NCBI GenBank assembly: GCA_024278655.1
Contig: JAJRSV010000291.1
Span: forward strand, 1-7,341
DNA from: Bacteroidota bacterium
Lineage (GTDB): Bacteria > Bacteroidota > Ignavibacteria > Ignavibacteriales > Ignavibacteriaceae
Direction of reading: 5' to 3'
DNA length: 7,341 nt
Part shown: positions 1-6,450 of the stretch, piece after piece
How the letters are laid out: each line of letters starts with the position of its first letter
Numbering within the stretch: position 1 is the stretch's first letter
Position numbers and translations under genes: made by a program
Notes under the pieces: generated by a model
Seen by the model: the letters and a program-made list of their open reading frames with translations, nothing else
Told to the model about the DNA's origin: nothing
Database searches by the model: none

Positions 1-10
1 CAAAATTAAA

Positions 11-265
11 CGCTGGATGTTCCATGTTCAAAAAAAAACGCGAAAGCAAGCATCCCCGCTTGCGCTGCTGCATCGTCGTGGAGTCAGCTTCTATCTCCTG
101 TCTTCTTACTTCTGACTTCTTGCAGCAAAACATTTCACCCCGCCGGGGTTTACCCTTTATTTTGCTTTTTTCTTTACTACAAACATACCACCCCCACAGG
201 GTTGGGTTTCGATAATAATTGTTTTGTTAATTGAATTTTAGCAATTGGAATTTATTTGATAATTG
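11..265. repeat. Composite intergenic repeat, left copy
   Basis: This is a diverged direct copy of 6451-6710. The matching blocks come in the same order: a GGATGTTC / GGGTGTTC start followed by an A-run; ACGCGAAAGCAAGC against ACGCGATAGCAAGC; the hairpin GCAAGC (46-51)/GCTTGC (58-63); a TTACTTC heptad array; GCARCAAAA-type sequence leading into ACCCC (137-141)/GGGGT (145-149) with a GCC loop; ACATACCAC (183-191) against ACATTCCAC; and TTGGAATTTATTTGAT against TTGGAATTTGTTTGAT. No coding capacity or transposase is visible. The ends are approximate because the left boundary lies close to the window edge. Confidence 0.8.
85..119. repeat. 7-bp tandem array, five units (NNNCTYC type)
   Basis: Five in-phase heptads run from 85 to 119, including TGTCTTC at 99-105 and TTACTTC at 106-112. 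Positions 4 and 5 of each unit are always C and T, position 7 is always C, and the other positions drift. The equivalent array in the right composite copy (6543-6556) keeps only two units before the same TTGCRGC boundary. The tract is pyrimidine-rich on the plus strand. Confidence 0.8.
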
Positions 266-291
266 GTCTTTAAGGTTTGTTATTTTGTTAG
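229..291. repeat. Degenerate 7-bp array, AT-rich
   Basis: Units such as AATTGAA (229-235), AATTGGA (243-249), ATTTATT (250-256), TGATAAT (257-263) and TGTTATT (278-284) sit on one 7-bp frame. The array is more degenerate than the others. It aligns unit for unit with 6674-6708 in the right copy, where AATTGGT and AATTGTT take the place of the first units. The periodicity is clearest through that alignment. Confidence 0.6.
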
Positions 292-359
292 CAAACGCAG
301 ATTGATAACCTGCGCTACAAAATCCATTTTTGCAATCGGCTTCTTTTATTGGCAAACAA

Positions 360-429
360 AACCAAGAACCACGAACTAAGAACCAGGAACATTCTGTCTC
401 CTGTCTTCTTACTCCTGACTTCTTCTCAA
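360..429. repeat. Ten-unit 7-bp array with an internal sequence switch
   Basis: From 360 to 387 there are four AACYAMG-type units (for example AACCAAG 360-366 and AACCACG 367-373). After a transition unit at 388-394, TGTCTCC (395-401) and TGTCTTC (402-408) start a second series of NNNCTYC-type units that runs to 422. The two series share one uninterrupted 7-bp phase although their sequences are unrelated. The second half matches the array at 85-119 almost unit for unit. A 7-bp period cannot keep a reading frame, which argues against coding. Confidence 0.85.
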
Positions 430-465
430 TAAAATCCACCAAGTAAAACTGCCCCTTGCCCGCTG

Positions 466-1686
466 TCACCCGCCTACTGCTTCCGGGTACTTCTCTAAAT
501 ATTTCTGATAAAAATCACCAATCGCCTTATATGCCCTTTCAAGTATCTGTTCGTTAGGAAGGAATACAACTCTAAAGTGCTGTGTTCCGGGTTTCTGCCC
601 GAAACCGCTTCCGGGTACTACAACCACACCGGTTTCTTTTATCAACTCGGCTACAAAATGGCTGTCGGGCTGATTCATATGAAGCTGCGGGAAAGCATAA
701 AACGCACCTTCCGGTTTTACGCAGGAAATTCCGGGAATATCGTTAAGCATTTCAACTGTAAGATCCCTTCTCTTCGAAAGCTTTTCCATCGCTTCAACTA
801 AATGAGATTGGTCACCTTCAAGCGAAGGTTGTATTCCATATTGCTCAGGATGGTTTGCCGAAAGACGTGCACGCAATATTTTATTAATTGCTTCTATATA
901 ATCTGCAAGCACTTCCTTTCTGCCGCTTACAATTCCCCACCCTATTCTGAAACCGGGAACCATATAATTTTTCGAAAGTCCACCGAATGTAATGCACGAA
1001 ACATCTTTATTGAGTGAAGCAATAGAGATGTGCTGCTTACCGTCGAATAAAAGCTTATCGTAAATCTCATCTGCAAATATTACAAGGTCGTGTTCAAGCG
1101 CAAGCTCAATTATCTGCTGAAGATTTTCTTTGGTATAAAGCGAACCTGTAGGGTTGTTCGGATTAATGAGAATGATAGCTTTTGTTTTATCGTTTATTTT
1201 ACTTTTAATGTCATCGATATCCGGCAGCCAGCCGTTTTCTTCGTTCAGGTAATAAGGATTGCTTATCATTTCAAGCTTGCTTTCGATTGCCGTATAAAGC
1301 GGGTAGCCGGGAGTGGGAGTTAAAACATTTTCGCCTTCGTTCACTAAGGCAGTCAGACAAATATCAATCGCTTCGCTTGCACCGGTTGTTACAAAAATAT
1401 CGTGCGCGTTTGTTATGCCTTTTCTTTCGGCTTCGCGCTCTATTGCATCAACAGCTTCTTTTATTCCGGAAGAAGGCGCGTAACCGTTTTTGTTTTCCAG
1501 CATTGCTTTGTAAGTCGATTCAACTAAATGTCTCGGCGGTTCAAAATCATAAATGTTCGGGTCGCCTATATTAAGGTACAACATTTCCTTGCCGGTCTTT
1601 GCAACTTCGTTTGCAAGTACCACGATATCTCTTACTGCATAAGTTATATTTTCGGTTCTTTTTGCCGGTATAATTTTTTTGCTCAT
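466..1686 (-). CDS. PLP-dependent aminotransferase, class I/II, AlaA-like
   Basis: This is a cytoplasmic fold-type I aminotransferase of 406 residues, the usual length. The closest relative I can recall is E. coli AlaA, which makes alanine from pyruvate and glutamate. The visible motifs are Tyr128 in PGYP, the NPNNPTG block (175-181) that contacts PLP, Asp206 in ADEIYD (pairs with the pyridine nitrogen), the Schiff-base Lys239 in GLSKNY, Arg247 in GFRIGW, and Arg372 in HFRVVF (binds the substrate carboxylate). The NDIPGISCVKPEGAFY segment near 315-330 is also AlaA-like. The start is supported by a strong GGAGGA ribosome site at 1691-1696, 4 nt upstream. The gene is divergent from the S46 peptidase and stands alone. 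Aminotransferase is certain; alanine preference is inferred from similarity, and aspartate or aromatic substrates remain possible. Confidence 0.93.
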   Translation of the reverse strand: MSKKIIPAKRTENITYAVRDIVVLANEVAKTGKEMLYLNIGDPNIYDFEPPRHLVESTYKAMLENKNGYAPSSGIKEAVDAIEREAERKGITNAHDIFVTTGASEAIDICLTALVNEGENVLTPTPGYPLYTAIESKLEMISNPYYLNEENGWLPDIDDIKSKINDKTKAIILINPNNPTGSLYTKENLQQIIELALEHDLVIFADEIYDKLLFDGKQHISIASLNKDVSCITFGGLSKNYMVPGFRIGWGIVSGRKEVLADYIEAINKILRARLSANHPEQYGIQPSLEGDQSHLVEAMEKLSKRRDLTVEMLNDIPGISCVKPEGAFYAFPQLHMNQPDSHFVAELIKETGVVVVPGSGFGQKPGTQHFRVVFLPNEQILERAYKAIGDFYQKYLEKYPEAVGG

Positions 1687-1729
1687 CGCTTCCTCCGGAG
1701 TTTGCTCAATTCTTATAAATTTATTGCAT

Positions 1730-1737
1730 CAAATTTA
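1730..1737 (-). promoter_or_regulatory. Candidate Bacteroidota-type -7 element for the aminotransferase
   Basis: Read on the minus strand this is TAAATTTG, an exact match to the TAnnTTTG -7 consensus of Bacteroidota sigma-70. It lies about 44 bp ahead of the start codon. I see no convincing upstream -33 TTTG, and such 8-mers are not rare in AT-rich DNA, so this is tentative. Confidence 0.3.
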
Positions 1738-1826
1738 ATGGAAATATTACTGGAATGCGACTAACTGAAAAGCACCCGTTAAATATTTTTTTTTAAGAAA
1801 ACATTACCGGAAAAATTCAGAGGATT

Positions 1827-1844
1827 CATTCGCGCATTCGCGGC
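1827..1844. repeat. 18-bp dispersed repeat, single arm
   Basis: CATTCGCGCATTCGCGGC here differs by one base from the reverse complement of the left arm of the terminator hairpin at 4118-4135, and closely resembles its right arm at 4145-4162. The sequence also continues similarly on both sides (ATT before, AAATTA after). It therefore looks like one arm of a dispersed palindromic element, located in the spacer upstream of the S46 gene while the complete element sits downstream of it. Confidence 0.75.
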
Positions 1845-1867
1845 AAATTAAAAAATATTCGTACCAT

Positions 1868-1875
1868 TACTTTTG
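1868..1875 (+). promoter_or_regulatory. Candidate Bacteroidota-type -7 element for the S46 gene
   Basis: TACTTTTG matches TAnnTTTG exactly and lies 66 bp upstream of the chosen start codon. That would give a leader of roughly 60 nt. No good -33 element is visible. Its last three bases (TTG) could open a longer reading frame, but that extension is better read as untranslated leader. Confidence 0.3.
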
Positions 1876-1941
1876 CATAACTTATTGTATCTATTTATGT
1901 TTATTCATTCAATTATTAAAATCAAAATCAGGATTATTAGA

Positions 1942-4083
1942 ATGAAAAAGTATTCCGCCGCCTTAATTTTAATTCTTATTTTAGTTTCATTACAACCACT
2001 ATGTTTTGCACAACAGTATTACGGATTTAATCCCGATACAGTAAAAGCCCGGCGCTTCGATATGGGTAAAATGTGGACTTTCGAAAACCCGCCGTTAGAT
2101 TACTTCGAACAGGAGTATAACTTCAGACCGACGGATGAATGGTTAGAGAAAGTAAGAAAGTCGGCGCTGCGTTTCGGCAGGGGCTGCTCGGCTTCTTTCA
2201 TTTCCGAAGACGGATTGATAATGACAAATCATCACTGCGTAAGAGGAATTTTAACGAGATTGAACGAGGAAGGTGAAGACCTGCTGAATACAGGTTTCTA
2301 TGCCGAAACATTGGAAGATGAAAGAAAAGTGCCGGGACTTTTCGTTGATCAATTAATTGTAATTAAAGATGTAACGGATGAAGTGCTTTCCGCAATGTCG
2401 GAGGGTGAAAACGACTCCGCTAAAATAGCACTGCGCGATGAAAAGTTGGACGAGTTAAAAACAGAGTTATCGGAAGAATATCCCGAACTTAATTTCAAAA
2501 CAATTTCCTTATACCACGGCGGTAAGTTTTCGCTTTACGGTTACAAACGTTACAACGATATACGGCTGGTTTTCGTACCGGAAATGTGGGTGGCAAAGTT
2601 AGGCGGCGATTACGATAACTTCACTTACCCGCGTTACGGTCTCGACTGTGCTTTTCTCCGTGCTTACGACGATGACGGCAATCCGGTTAAAACCGATTAT
2701 TATTTTAAATGGAGCAATGAAGGAGTAACCGAAGGTCAGCCGGTATTTGTTGTCGGCAATCCCGGCAGGACCAGCCGATTGAATACAACCGCCCAAATTG
2801 AATTTGCTCGCGATGTTCGTTATCCGATGCTCACGAAAATGCTGAAGCATATGTACTCTATTTATTATGAAAAAGTGATGACAGACAGTGTGCTGAATAC
2901 AAAGTCGATAGCCCGCTTATACTCAATCGGTAATGCGCTTAAAGTTTACGAGGGAACTTACAAAGCACTGCTCGATCCTTACCTGATGGCAAGGAAGAAA
3001 GACTTCGAAAATAAATTTAAACAAGCTGTTCAATCCAATCCGCAGTTAAACGAAAAGTACGGGCATATATGGAACGAGATTGCGGAATCGAGAAAGGAAG
3101 CTGCAAAATATGCTCATGAATTATTTGCTTATTCTTTGAGTTCATTTTATACGCCGAAGTACTTTTTTATTGCACGCGATTTGGTTGAGCTTGCAGAGCA
3201 ACTGAAAAAACCGGAAGATGAAAGGGATGAATTATATAAAGAAGAAAATCTTGATGAAACCATAGAATCGATCTGGCCTGCTGATTTTGACGAGGATTTT
3301 CAGAAGAAATTGTTATTGGTACAAACAAACATTCTGCTCGATAATTTAGGAGCTGATAACACGATAGTTAAAAAGATGTTCGGCGGAAAGCATGGAACGG
3401 AAGCAGTTGAATATCTTTTGGCTCATTCAAAAATCACAAACAAAGATGAAGTGATAAAGCTTGCAAAGCAGGGTGCGGATGCAATCTTAAACTCGGATGA
3501 CCCTTTCATTTACTTTATCTTAAATACACGCGAGAGATTAAAAGAATTGAAACAGAAGAGTATCGCACTCCAAAAGAAGGATGAGTTGAACAATCAGCTT
3601 CTGGGTGAAGCGCTTTATGCTGTTTACGGCGACGCTATTCCGCCCGATGCAACTTCATCATTGAGAATTGCCGACGGAGTTGTAATGGGTTACGATTACA
3701 ACGGTACAAGAGCACCGTATAAAACTACATTCTACGGTTCACTCGACAGGTACTATTCTTTCGATAAAAAGTTTCCGTTCAATCTTCCCGATTATTGGGA
3801 GGAACTTCCACCGGAGTTCGATTTATCCACACCACTCGATTTCGTAAGTACGAATGACATAGTCGGTGGTAATTCGGGAAGTCCTGTTATAAACATTAAT
3901 GCCGAGATAGTGGGATTGGCATTCGACGGCAACATCGAGAGTCTGCCGAACAATTACATCTACACAACCGAAGCTAACAGAACAGTTGCCGTAAGTGCAT
4001 TGGGAATGATAGAAGCTATCCGCGACTTGTATAAAGCGGAAAGGTTGAGCAAGGAAATCTTAAACGGACAAATTGTGGAATAA
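1942..4083 (+). CDS. S46 family serine dipeptidyl peptidase, exported, DPP7-like
   Basis: This exported serine peptidase should release dipeptides from the N-termini of oligopeptides in the periplasm. It has 713 residues, the usual S46 size. The signal peptide spans 1-23, with cleavage predicted after CFA. The catalytic triad is readable: His98 in TNHHC, Asp235 in LDCAFLR (by analogy with the chymotrypsin-fold DIALLR segment), and the nucleophile Ser645 in GGNSGSP. The residue 18 after the serine is Gly663, in AFDGN. In P. gingivalis enzymes Gly here marks DPP7 (hydrophobic P1) and Arg marks DPP11 (acidic P1), so hydrophobic specificity is inferred. The middle part (about 320-560) is helical in composition, like the S46 alpha-helical lid. 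The start was chosen for the MKKY signal peptide and an AGGA 8 nt upstream; a TTG start 23 codons earlier would bury the signal. There is no T9SS tail. The GGDYDN..YPRY segment differs from the WPRH form I recall for DPP7/11, suggesting a separate branch. Confidence 0.93.
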   Translation: MKKYSAALILILILVSLQPLCFAQQYYGFNPDTVKARRFDMGKMWTFENPPLDYFEQEYNFRPTDEWLEKVRKSALRFGRGCSASFISEDGLIMTNHHCVRGILTRLNEEGEDLLNTGFYAETLEDERKVPGLFVDQLIVIKDVTDEVLSAMSEGENDSAKIALRDEKLDELKTELSEEYPELNFKTISLYHGGKFSLYGYKRYNDIRLVFVPEMWVAKLGGDYDNFTYPRYGLDCAFLRAYDDDGNPVKTDYYFKWSNEGVTEGQPVFVVGNPGRTSRLNTTAQIEFARDVRYPMLTKMLKHMYSIYYEKVMTDSVLNTKSIARLYSIGNALKVYEGTYKALLDPYLMARKKDFENKFKQAVQSNPQLNEKYGHIWNEIAESRKEAAKYAHELFAYSLSSFYTPKYFFIARDLVELAEQLKKPEDERDELYKEENLDETIESIWPADFDEDFQKKLLLVQTNILLDNLGADNTIVKKMFGGKHGTEAVEYLLAHSKITNKDEVIKLAKQGADAILNSDDPFIYFILNTRERLKELKQKSIALQKKDELNNQLLGEALYAVYGDAIPPDATSSLRIADGVVMGYDYNGTRAPYKTTFYGSLDRYYSFDKKFPFNLPDYWEELPPEFDLSTPLDFVSTNDIVGGNSGSPVININAEIVGLAFDGNIESLPNNYIYTTEANRTVAVSALGMIEAIRDLYKAERLSKEILNGQIVE

Positions 4084-4117
4084 AAAAAACAGTTCATAAA
4101 AAAAAGAAAAATAATTT

Positions 4118-4162
4118 GCCGCTAATGCGCGAATGTTTTGAATTCATTCGTGCATTAGCAGC
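4118..4162. terminator. Bidirectional hairpin terminator between convergent genes
   Basis: The left arm GCCGCTAATGCGCGAATG (4118-4135) and right arm CATTCGTGCATTAGCAGC (4145-4162) pair at 16 of 18 positions around a 9-nt loop. T-rich sequence follows on the plus strand, and the A-rich run at 4082-4117 supplies a U-tract for minus-strand transcripts. The hairpin starts 34 bp after the S46 stop codon and ends 4 bp from the DUF2459 stop, so it can end both transcripts. The arms belong to the repeat also seen at 1827-1844. Confidence 0.8.
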
Positions 4163-4166
4163 TATT

Positions 4167-4823
4167 TTATTCAGCTTTTATAACCTTACCGACTTTCGTA
4201 GCTTCATTAAACAACTGTTCGGTAAGTATTATGTCATCTTTAATTTTCACTCCGGCTTGCTTTAATCCCCTTGCCAGCCAGGTGTTGCACGTATTAAAAA
4301 GGTGATACTCACCGTTCGATTCGAAAAATTTTATTCTGCCCAAACCGGCTTCGCTTAAAATTACCGGTTCGCCGTTTGCATCTCTTACAATACTGCTGCT
4401 GATGTAAGTTAAAATCTTTTTCAATTGAGTTTCGGTTATGTTCAGTTCAATTACTATTTCGGAAATATCAAAGTATGTTTGTTTCGAAATACCGATTCCT
4501 TCCATCCGCAAAGTGCTTGGAGTCGGATAGAACAATGCATCGAAAGCCAAACCCGAATCGAAGCCGGGATGCTGATAAAAAGCCGCATCGCCCCAGCCGA
4601 TATCTAACAGTTTATATTTCATAAATAATTTTGCTTCCGGGAAAATAGTTGTATCAATTGCTTCGGGACTAAATACAATTGCAGTATGCCAGTACTGTTT
4701 TATAAGATAAACAACAGTGCTCCGGGTCTCGTTAACATAAACGTTATCATCGACTTTAAGCGGCGGAGACGTATTTAAAAAGAAGAATATTACCGGAAAG
4801 ATTATTATGTTATGCATAATCAT
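4167..4823 (-). CDS. DUF2459 family protein with N-terminal membrane or signal segment
   Basis: The function is unknown. The motif pattern fits DUF2459 (TIGR02117 type): YWHTAIVF near residue 45 (His46), DIGWGDAAFYQ (GWGD at 76-79), a central PTPSTLRMEGIG stretch, and the C-terminal FNTCNTWLARGLKQAG with Cys179. The conserved His and Cys could be catalytic, but I cannot show this from the sequence. A hydrophobic segment (MHNIIIFPVIFFFLN) at the N-terminus suggests export or membrane anchoring. The start is uncertain: the frame stays open to a GTG at 4874, which would overlap the next gene, and ATGs at 4850, 4823 and 4817 are possible. I chose 4823 because it puts the hydrophobic segment at the extreme N-terminus; none has a good ribosome site. 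The gene is divergent from the isoaspartyl peptidase, about 40 bp apart, and convergent with the S46 gene. Confidence 0.8.
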   Translation of the reverse strand: MIMHNIIIFPVIFFFLNTSPPLKVDDNVYVNETRSTVVYLIKQYWHTAIVFSPEAIDTTIFPEAKLFMKYKLLDIGWGDAAFYQHPGFDSGLAFDALFYPTPSTLRMEGIGISKQTYFDISEIVIELNITETQLKKILTYISSSIVRDANGEPVILSEAGLGRIKFFESNGEYHLFNTCNTWLARGLKQAGVKIKDDIILTEQLFNEATKVGKVIKAE

Positions 4824-4863
4824 TTCAAACAAATTGATATAATTAAACATAAGGTGAATCGAA

Positions 4864-5829
4864 ATGAAAATCACTATTAAAATATACTCTGCTGTATTTT
4901 TAATCCTATCGCTTTTCTTTTTCCAGCCGGGCGTTTTCGCTCAAAACAAGTATACAATAGTTATTCATGGCGGTGCGGGATACATCCCCCCGGATATGCC
5001 GAAGGAAATAAAAGAGGCATATCTGAATTCCTTAACCAAAGCGCTCAACATCGGCAAAAAAATATTGGAAGAAGGCGGCAGCAGTCTTGATGCGGTTGAA
5101 CAGGTAATACGCTATTTCGAGGATGATTCACTTTTCAATGCAGGCAAGGGTGCGGTTTTTACATCTGCCGGAACCCACGAGCTTGATGCATCGATAATGG
5201 TTGGTAAAGATTTAACAACAGGCGCTGTTGCCGGAGTAAAAACAATAAAGCATCCTATTTCGCTTGCACGACTTGTAATGGAAAAAACCCCTCACGTGCT
5301 TTTTGCCGGCGAAGGAGCTGATAAATTAGGCGAACGGTTCGGAGTAGATATAGTTGATAATAAATACTTCGACACATACAAAAGATTTAAGCAGTGGAAG
5401 AAAAAACATAAGGAGTTCGATGTTAAAGGAACGGTCGGTTGTGTTGCAATTGATAAAGACGGAAATATTACCGCGGGCACATCCACAGGCGGATTGACCG
5501 ATAAATGGGAAGGAAGGGTCGGTGATTCTCCACTAATAAACGCCGGAACTTATGCCGATAACAACACATGCGGAGTTTCGGGCACAGGCACAGGCGAGTT
5601 GTTTATACGAAACACTATTGCATACAATGTTTCGGCATTAATGAAATTTAAAAACTACACTCTTAAGCAAGCCGCAGAAGAAGTTATTTTCAAATATCTG
5701 CCCGAAGGCAGCGGCGGAATAATTGCAGTTGATAAAGACGGCAACTACCAGTTGGTGTTTAACACATCGAGTATGTTGAGAGGAGTTGCTAATTCAGACG
5801 GAGTGTTTGAAGTAAAGATTTGGAAATAA
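4864..5829 (+). CDS. iaaA: Isoaspartyl peptidase / L-asparaginase (plant-type, Ntn hydrolase), exported
   Basis: This enzyme hydrolyses beta-aspartyl (isoaspartyl) peptides and L-asparagine. It is made as a precursor that cleaves itself into alpha and beta chains. Its length is 321 residues, typical once a signal peptide (1-26, cleavage after VFA) is added. The nucleophile is Thr190 in KGTVGC, at the predicted Gly189|Thr190 autocleavage site. With a constant offset of 11 residues, the active-site positions of E. coli IaaA (EcAIII) all fall on matching residues: Thr208 in GTSTGG, Arg218 and Asp221 in GRVGDSP, and Thr241 and Gly244 in GTGTGE. The N-terminal IHGGAGY and the NAGKGAVFT segment (92-100) are also family hallmarks. 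The AAGGTG ribosome site at 4851-4856, 7 nt upstream, fixes the start. It heads an operon with the DinB-family gene. Export suggests scavenging or clearance of isoaspartyl peptides outside the cytoplasm. Confidence 0.95.
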   Translation: MKITIKIYSAVFLILSLFFFQPGVFAQNKYTIVIHGGAGYIPPDMPKEIKEAYLNSLTKALNIGKKILEEGGSSLDAVEQVIRYFEDDSLFNAGKGAVFTSAGTHELDASIMVGKDLTTGAVAGVKTIKHPISLARLVMEKTPHVLFAGEGADKLGERFGVDIVDNKYFDTYKRFKQWKKKHKEFDVKGTVGCVAIDKDGNITAGTSTGGLTDKWEGRVGDSPLINAGTYADNNTCGVSGTGTGELFIRNTIAYNVSALMKFKNYTLKQAAEEVIFKYLPEGSGGIIAVDKDGNYQLVFNTSSMLRGVANSDGVFEVKIWK

Positions 5830-5847
5830 TATACCGGAAGGAAATAA

Positions 5848-6354
5848 ATGAAACCAAAGCCCGGCGACTACGCGCCTTACTATGAAATATACATCAGGTT
5901 GGTCGAAGCCGATGTTGTTACAACACTTGAGGAACAGATTATTTCGACAATAGAATTGTTTAATTCCATTCCTGAAGATAAAGGAAGTTATGCATACGAA
6001 GAAGGTAAATGGACGATTAAAGAAGTGCTTGGACACATGATTGATACTGAACGAATTATGGCTTACCGTGCTTTAGCTTTTGCGCGCGGAGAGAAGCAGC
6101 CGATACCGGGTTTCGAACAGGATGACTATGTAAACAATGCAAACTTCAATCAGCGTACGCTTAAAGATTTAATAAATGAATTTAAAGCCGTAAGAGAATC
6201 GAATATTATTTTATTCAGGAGTTTTACCGAAGAAATGTTGAACAGAAAAGGCACCGCAAGCGGGAATGAAATAACAGTGCTCGCGCTGTTATTCATAATT
6301 GCCGGACATGAGAAACATCATATAAATATTTTGAGAGAGAAATACGGGGTGTAG
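5848..6354 (+). CDS. DinB/DinB_2 family four-helix putative metal-dependent protein
   Basis: This 168-residue cytoplasmic protein has the DinB_2 (YfiT-like) layout: a four-helix bundle with a three-histidine metal site formed by His63 in LGHMIDTER and the C-terminal HxxxH (His154 and His158 in GHEKHHINIL). The KWTIKEVLGHMIDTE stretch (54-68) is the clearest family signature. Members include damage-inducible proteins of unclear role and thiol transferases; no substrate can be assigned here. It starts 18 bp after the isoaspartyl peptidase stop with AAGGA (5838-5842) 5 nt before the ATG, so it is probably co-transcribed. No promoter or SOS-type operator is evident in that gap, so damage induction is not supported. 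Confidence 0.88.
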   Translation: MKPKPGDYAPYYEIYIRLVEADVVTTLEEQIISTIELFNSIPEDKGSYAYEEGKWTIKEVLGHMIDTERIMAYRALAFARGEKQPIPGFEQDDYVNNANFNQRTLKDLINEFKAVRESNIILFRSFTEEMLNRKGTASGNEITVLALLFIIAGHEKHHINILREKYGV

Positions 6355-6365
6355 TTGGCTATAAC

Positions 6366-6428
6366 AAGACTAAAGACTAAAGACAAAAGTAAAAAGATAA
6401 AAGAAGTTAAACTTCTAAAATCTGAAAT
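6366..6428. repeat. Nine-unit 7-bp purine-rich array
   Basis: AAGACTA occurs twice exactly (6366-6372, 6373-6379). Related AAGNNNN units continue to 6407, followed by TAAACTT, CTAAAAT (6415-6421) and CTGAAAT (6422-6428), all in one 7-bp phase. The array begins 11 bp after the DinB-family stop codon. It is purine-rich on the plus strand, opposite in bias to the pyrimidine-rich arrays at 85-119 and 395-422. Confidence 0.85.
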
Positions 6429-6449
6429 CCCTGCCTGCCTTTGGTAGGG
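6429..6449. repeat. 7+7+7 hairpin in phase with the heptad array
   Basis: CCCTGCC (6429-6435) pairs with GGTAGGG (6443-6449), with one G-T pair, across the 7-nt loop TGCCTTT. The arms and loop each fill exactly one heptad of the array that ends at 6428. There is no T-run afterwards, so this is a weak terminator candidate at best. Confidence 0.65.
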
Positions 6450-6450
6450 T

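Larger units (their letters stand above)
1..465. other. Gene-free repeat-rich region (left)
   Basis: No convincing gene lies here. The open frames that cross it on both strands run through 7-bp repeat arrays and short palindromes and resemble no protein family I recognise. The stretch holds the left composite repeat (11-265), three heptad arrays (85-119, 229-291, 360-429) and several small hairpins. One is CGCAG (296-300) pairing with CTGCG (310-314) across a 9-nt loop. The aminotransferase gene ends at its right border; I see no clear intrinsic terminator (GC-rich stem plus T-run) for it. Confidence 0.75.

Noticed and set aside
24..215. Rightward 63-codon open frame at the left edge.
   Set aside because: It lies wholly inside the composite repeat, and the homologous right copy does not preserve the same reading frame because of non-triplet length differences.
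360..429. Possible CRISPR array because of regular short repeats.
   Set aside because: The period is 7 bp with no spacers and no 25-40 bp repeats, and no cas genes are present.
227..469. Leftward 80-codon open frame whose GTG overlaps the aminotransferase stop, suggesting translational coupling.
   Set aside because: Its sequence is mostly heptad array and composite repeat read through, has no family resemblance or ribosome site, and the 7-bp period forces a frame change at every unit.
1873..1941. N-terminal extension of the S46 protein from a TTG codon.
   Set aside because: It would put 23 residues ahead of a normal signal peptide; the ATG at 1942 has an AGGA at suitable spacing and gives a standard exported precursor.
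5848..6354. SOS (LexA) control of the DinB-family gene, suggested by its name.
   Set aside because: It lies 18 bp behind the isoaspartyl peptidase gene with no visible operator; the family name reflects B. subtilis DinB and does not show damage induction here.
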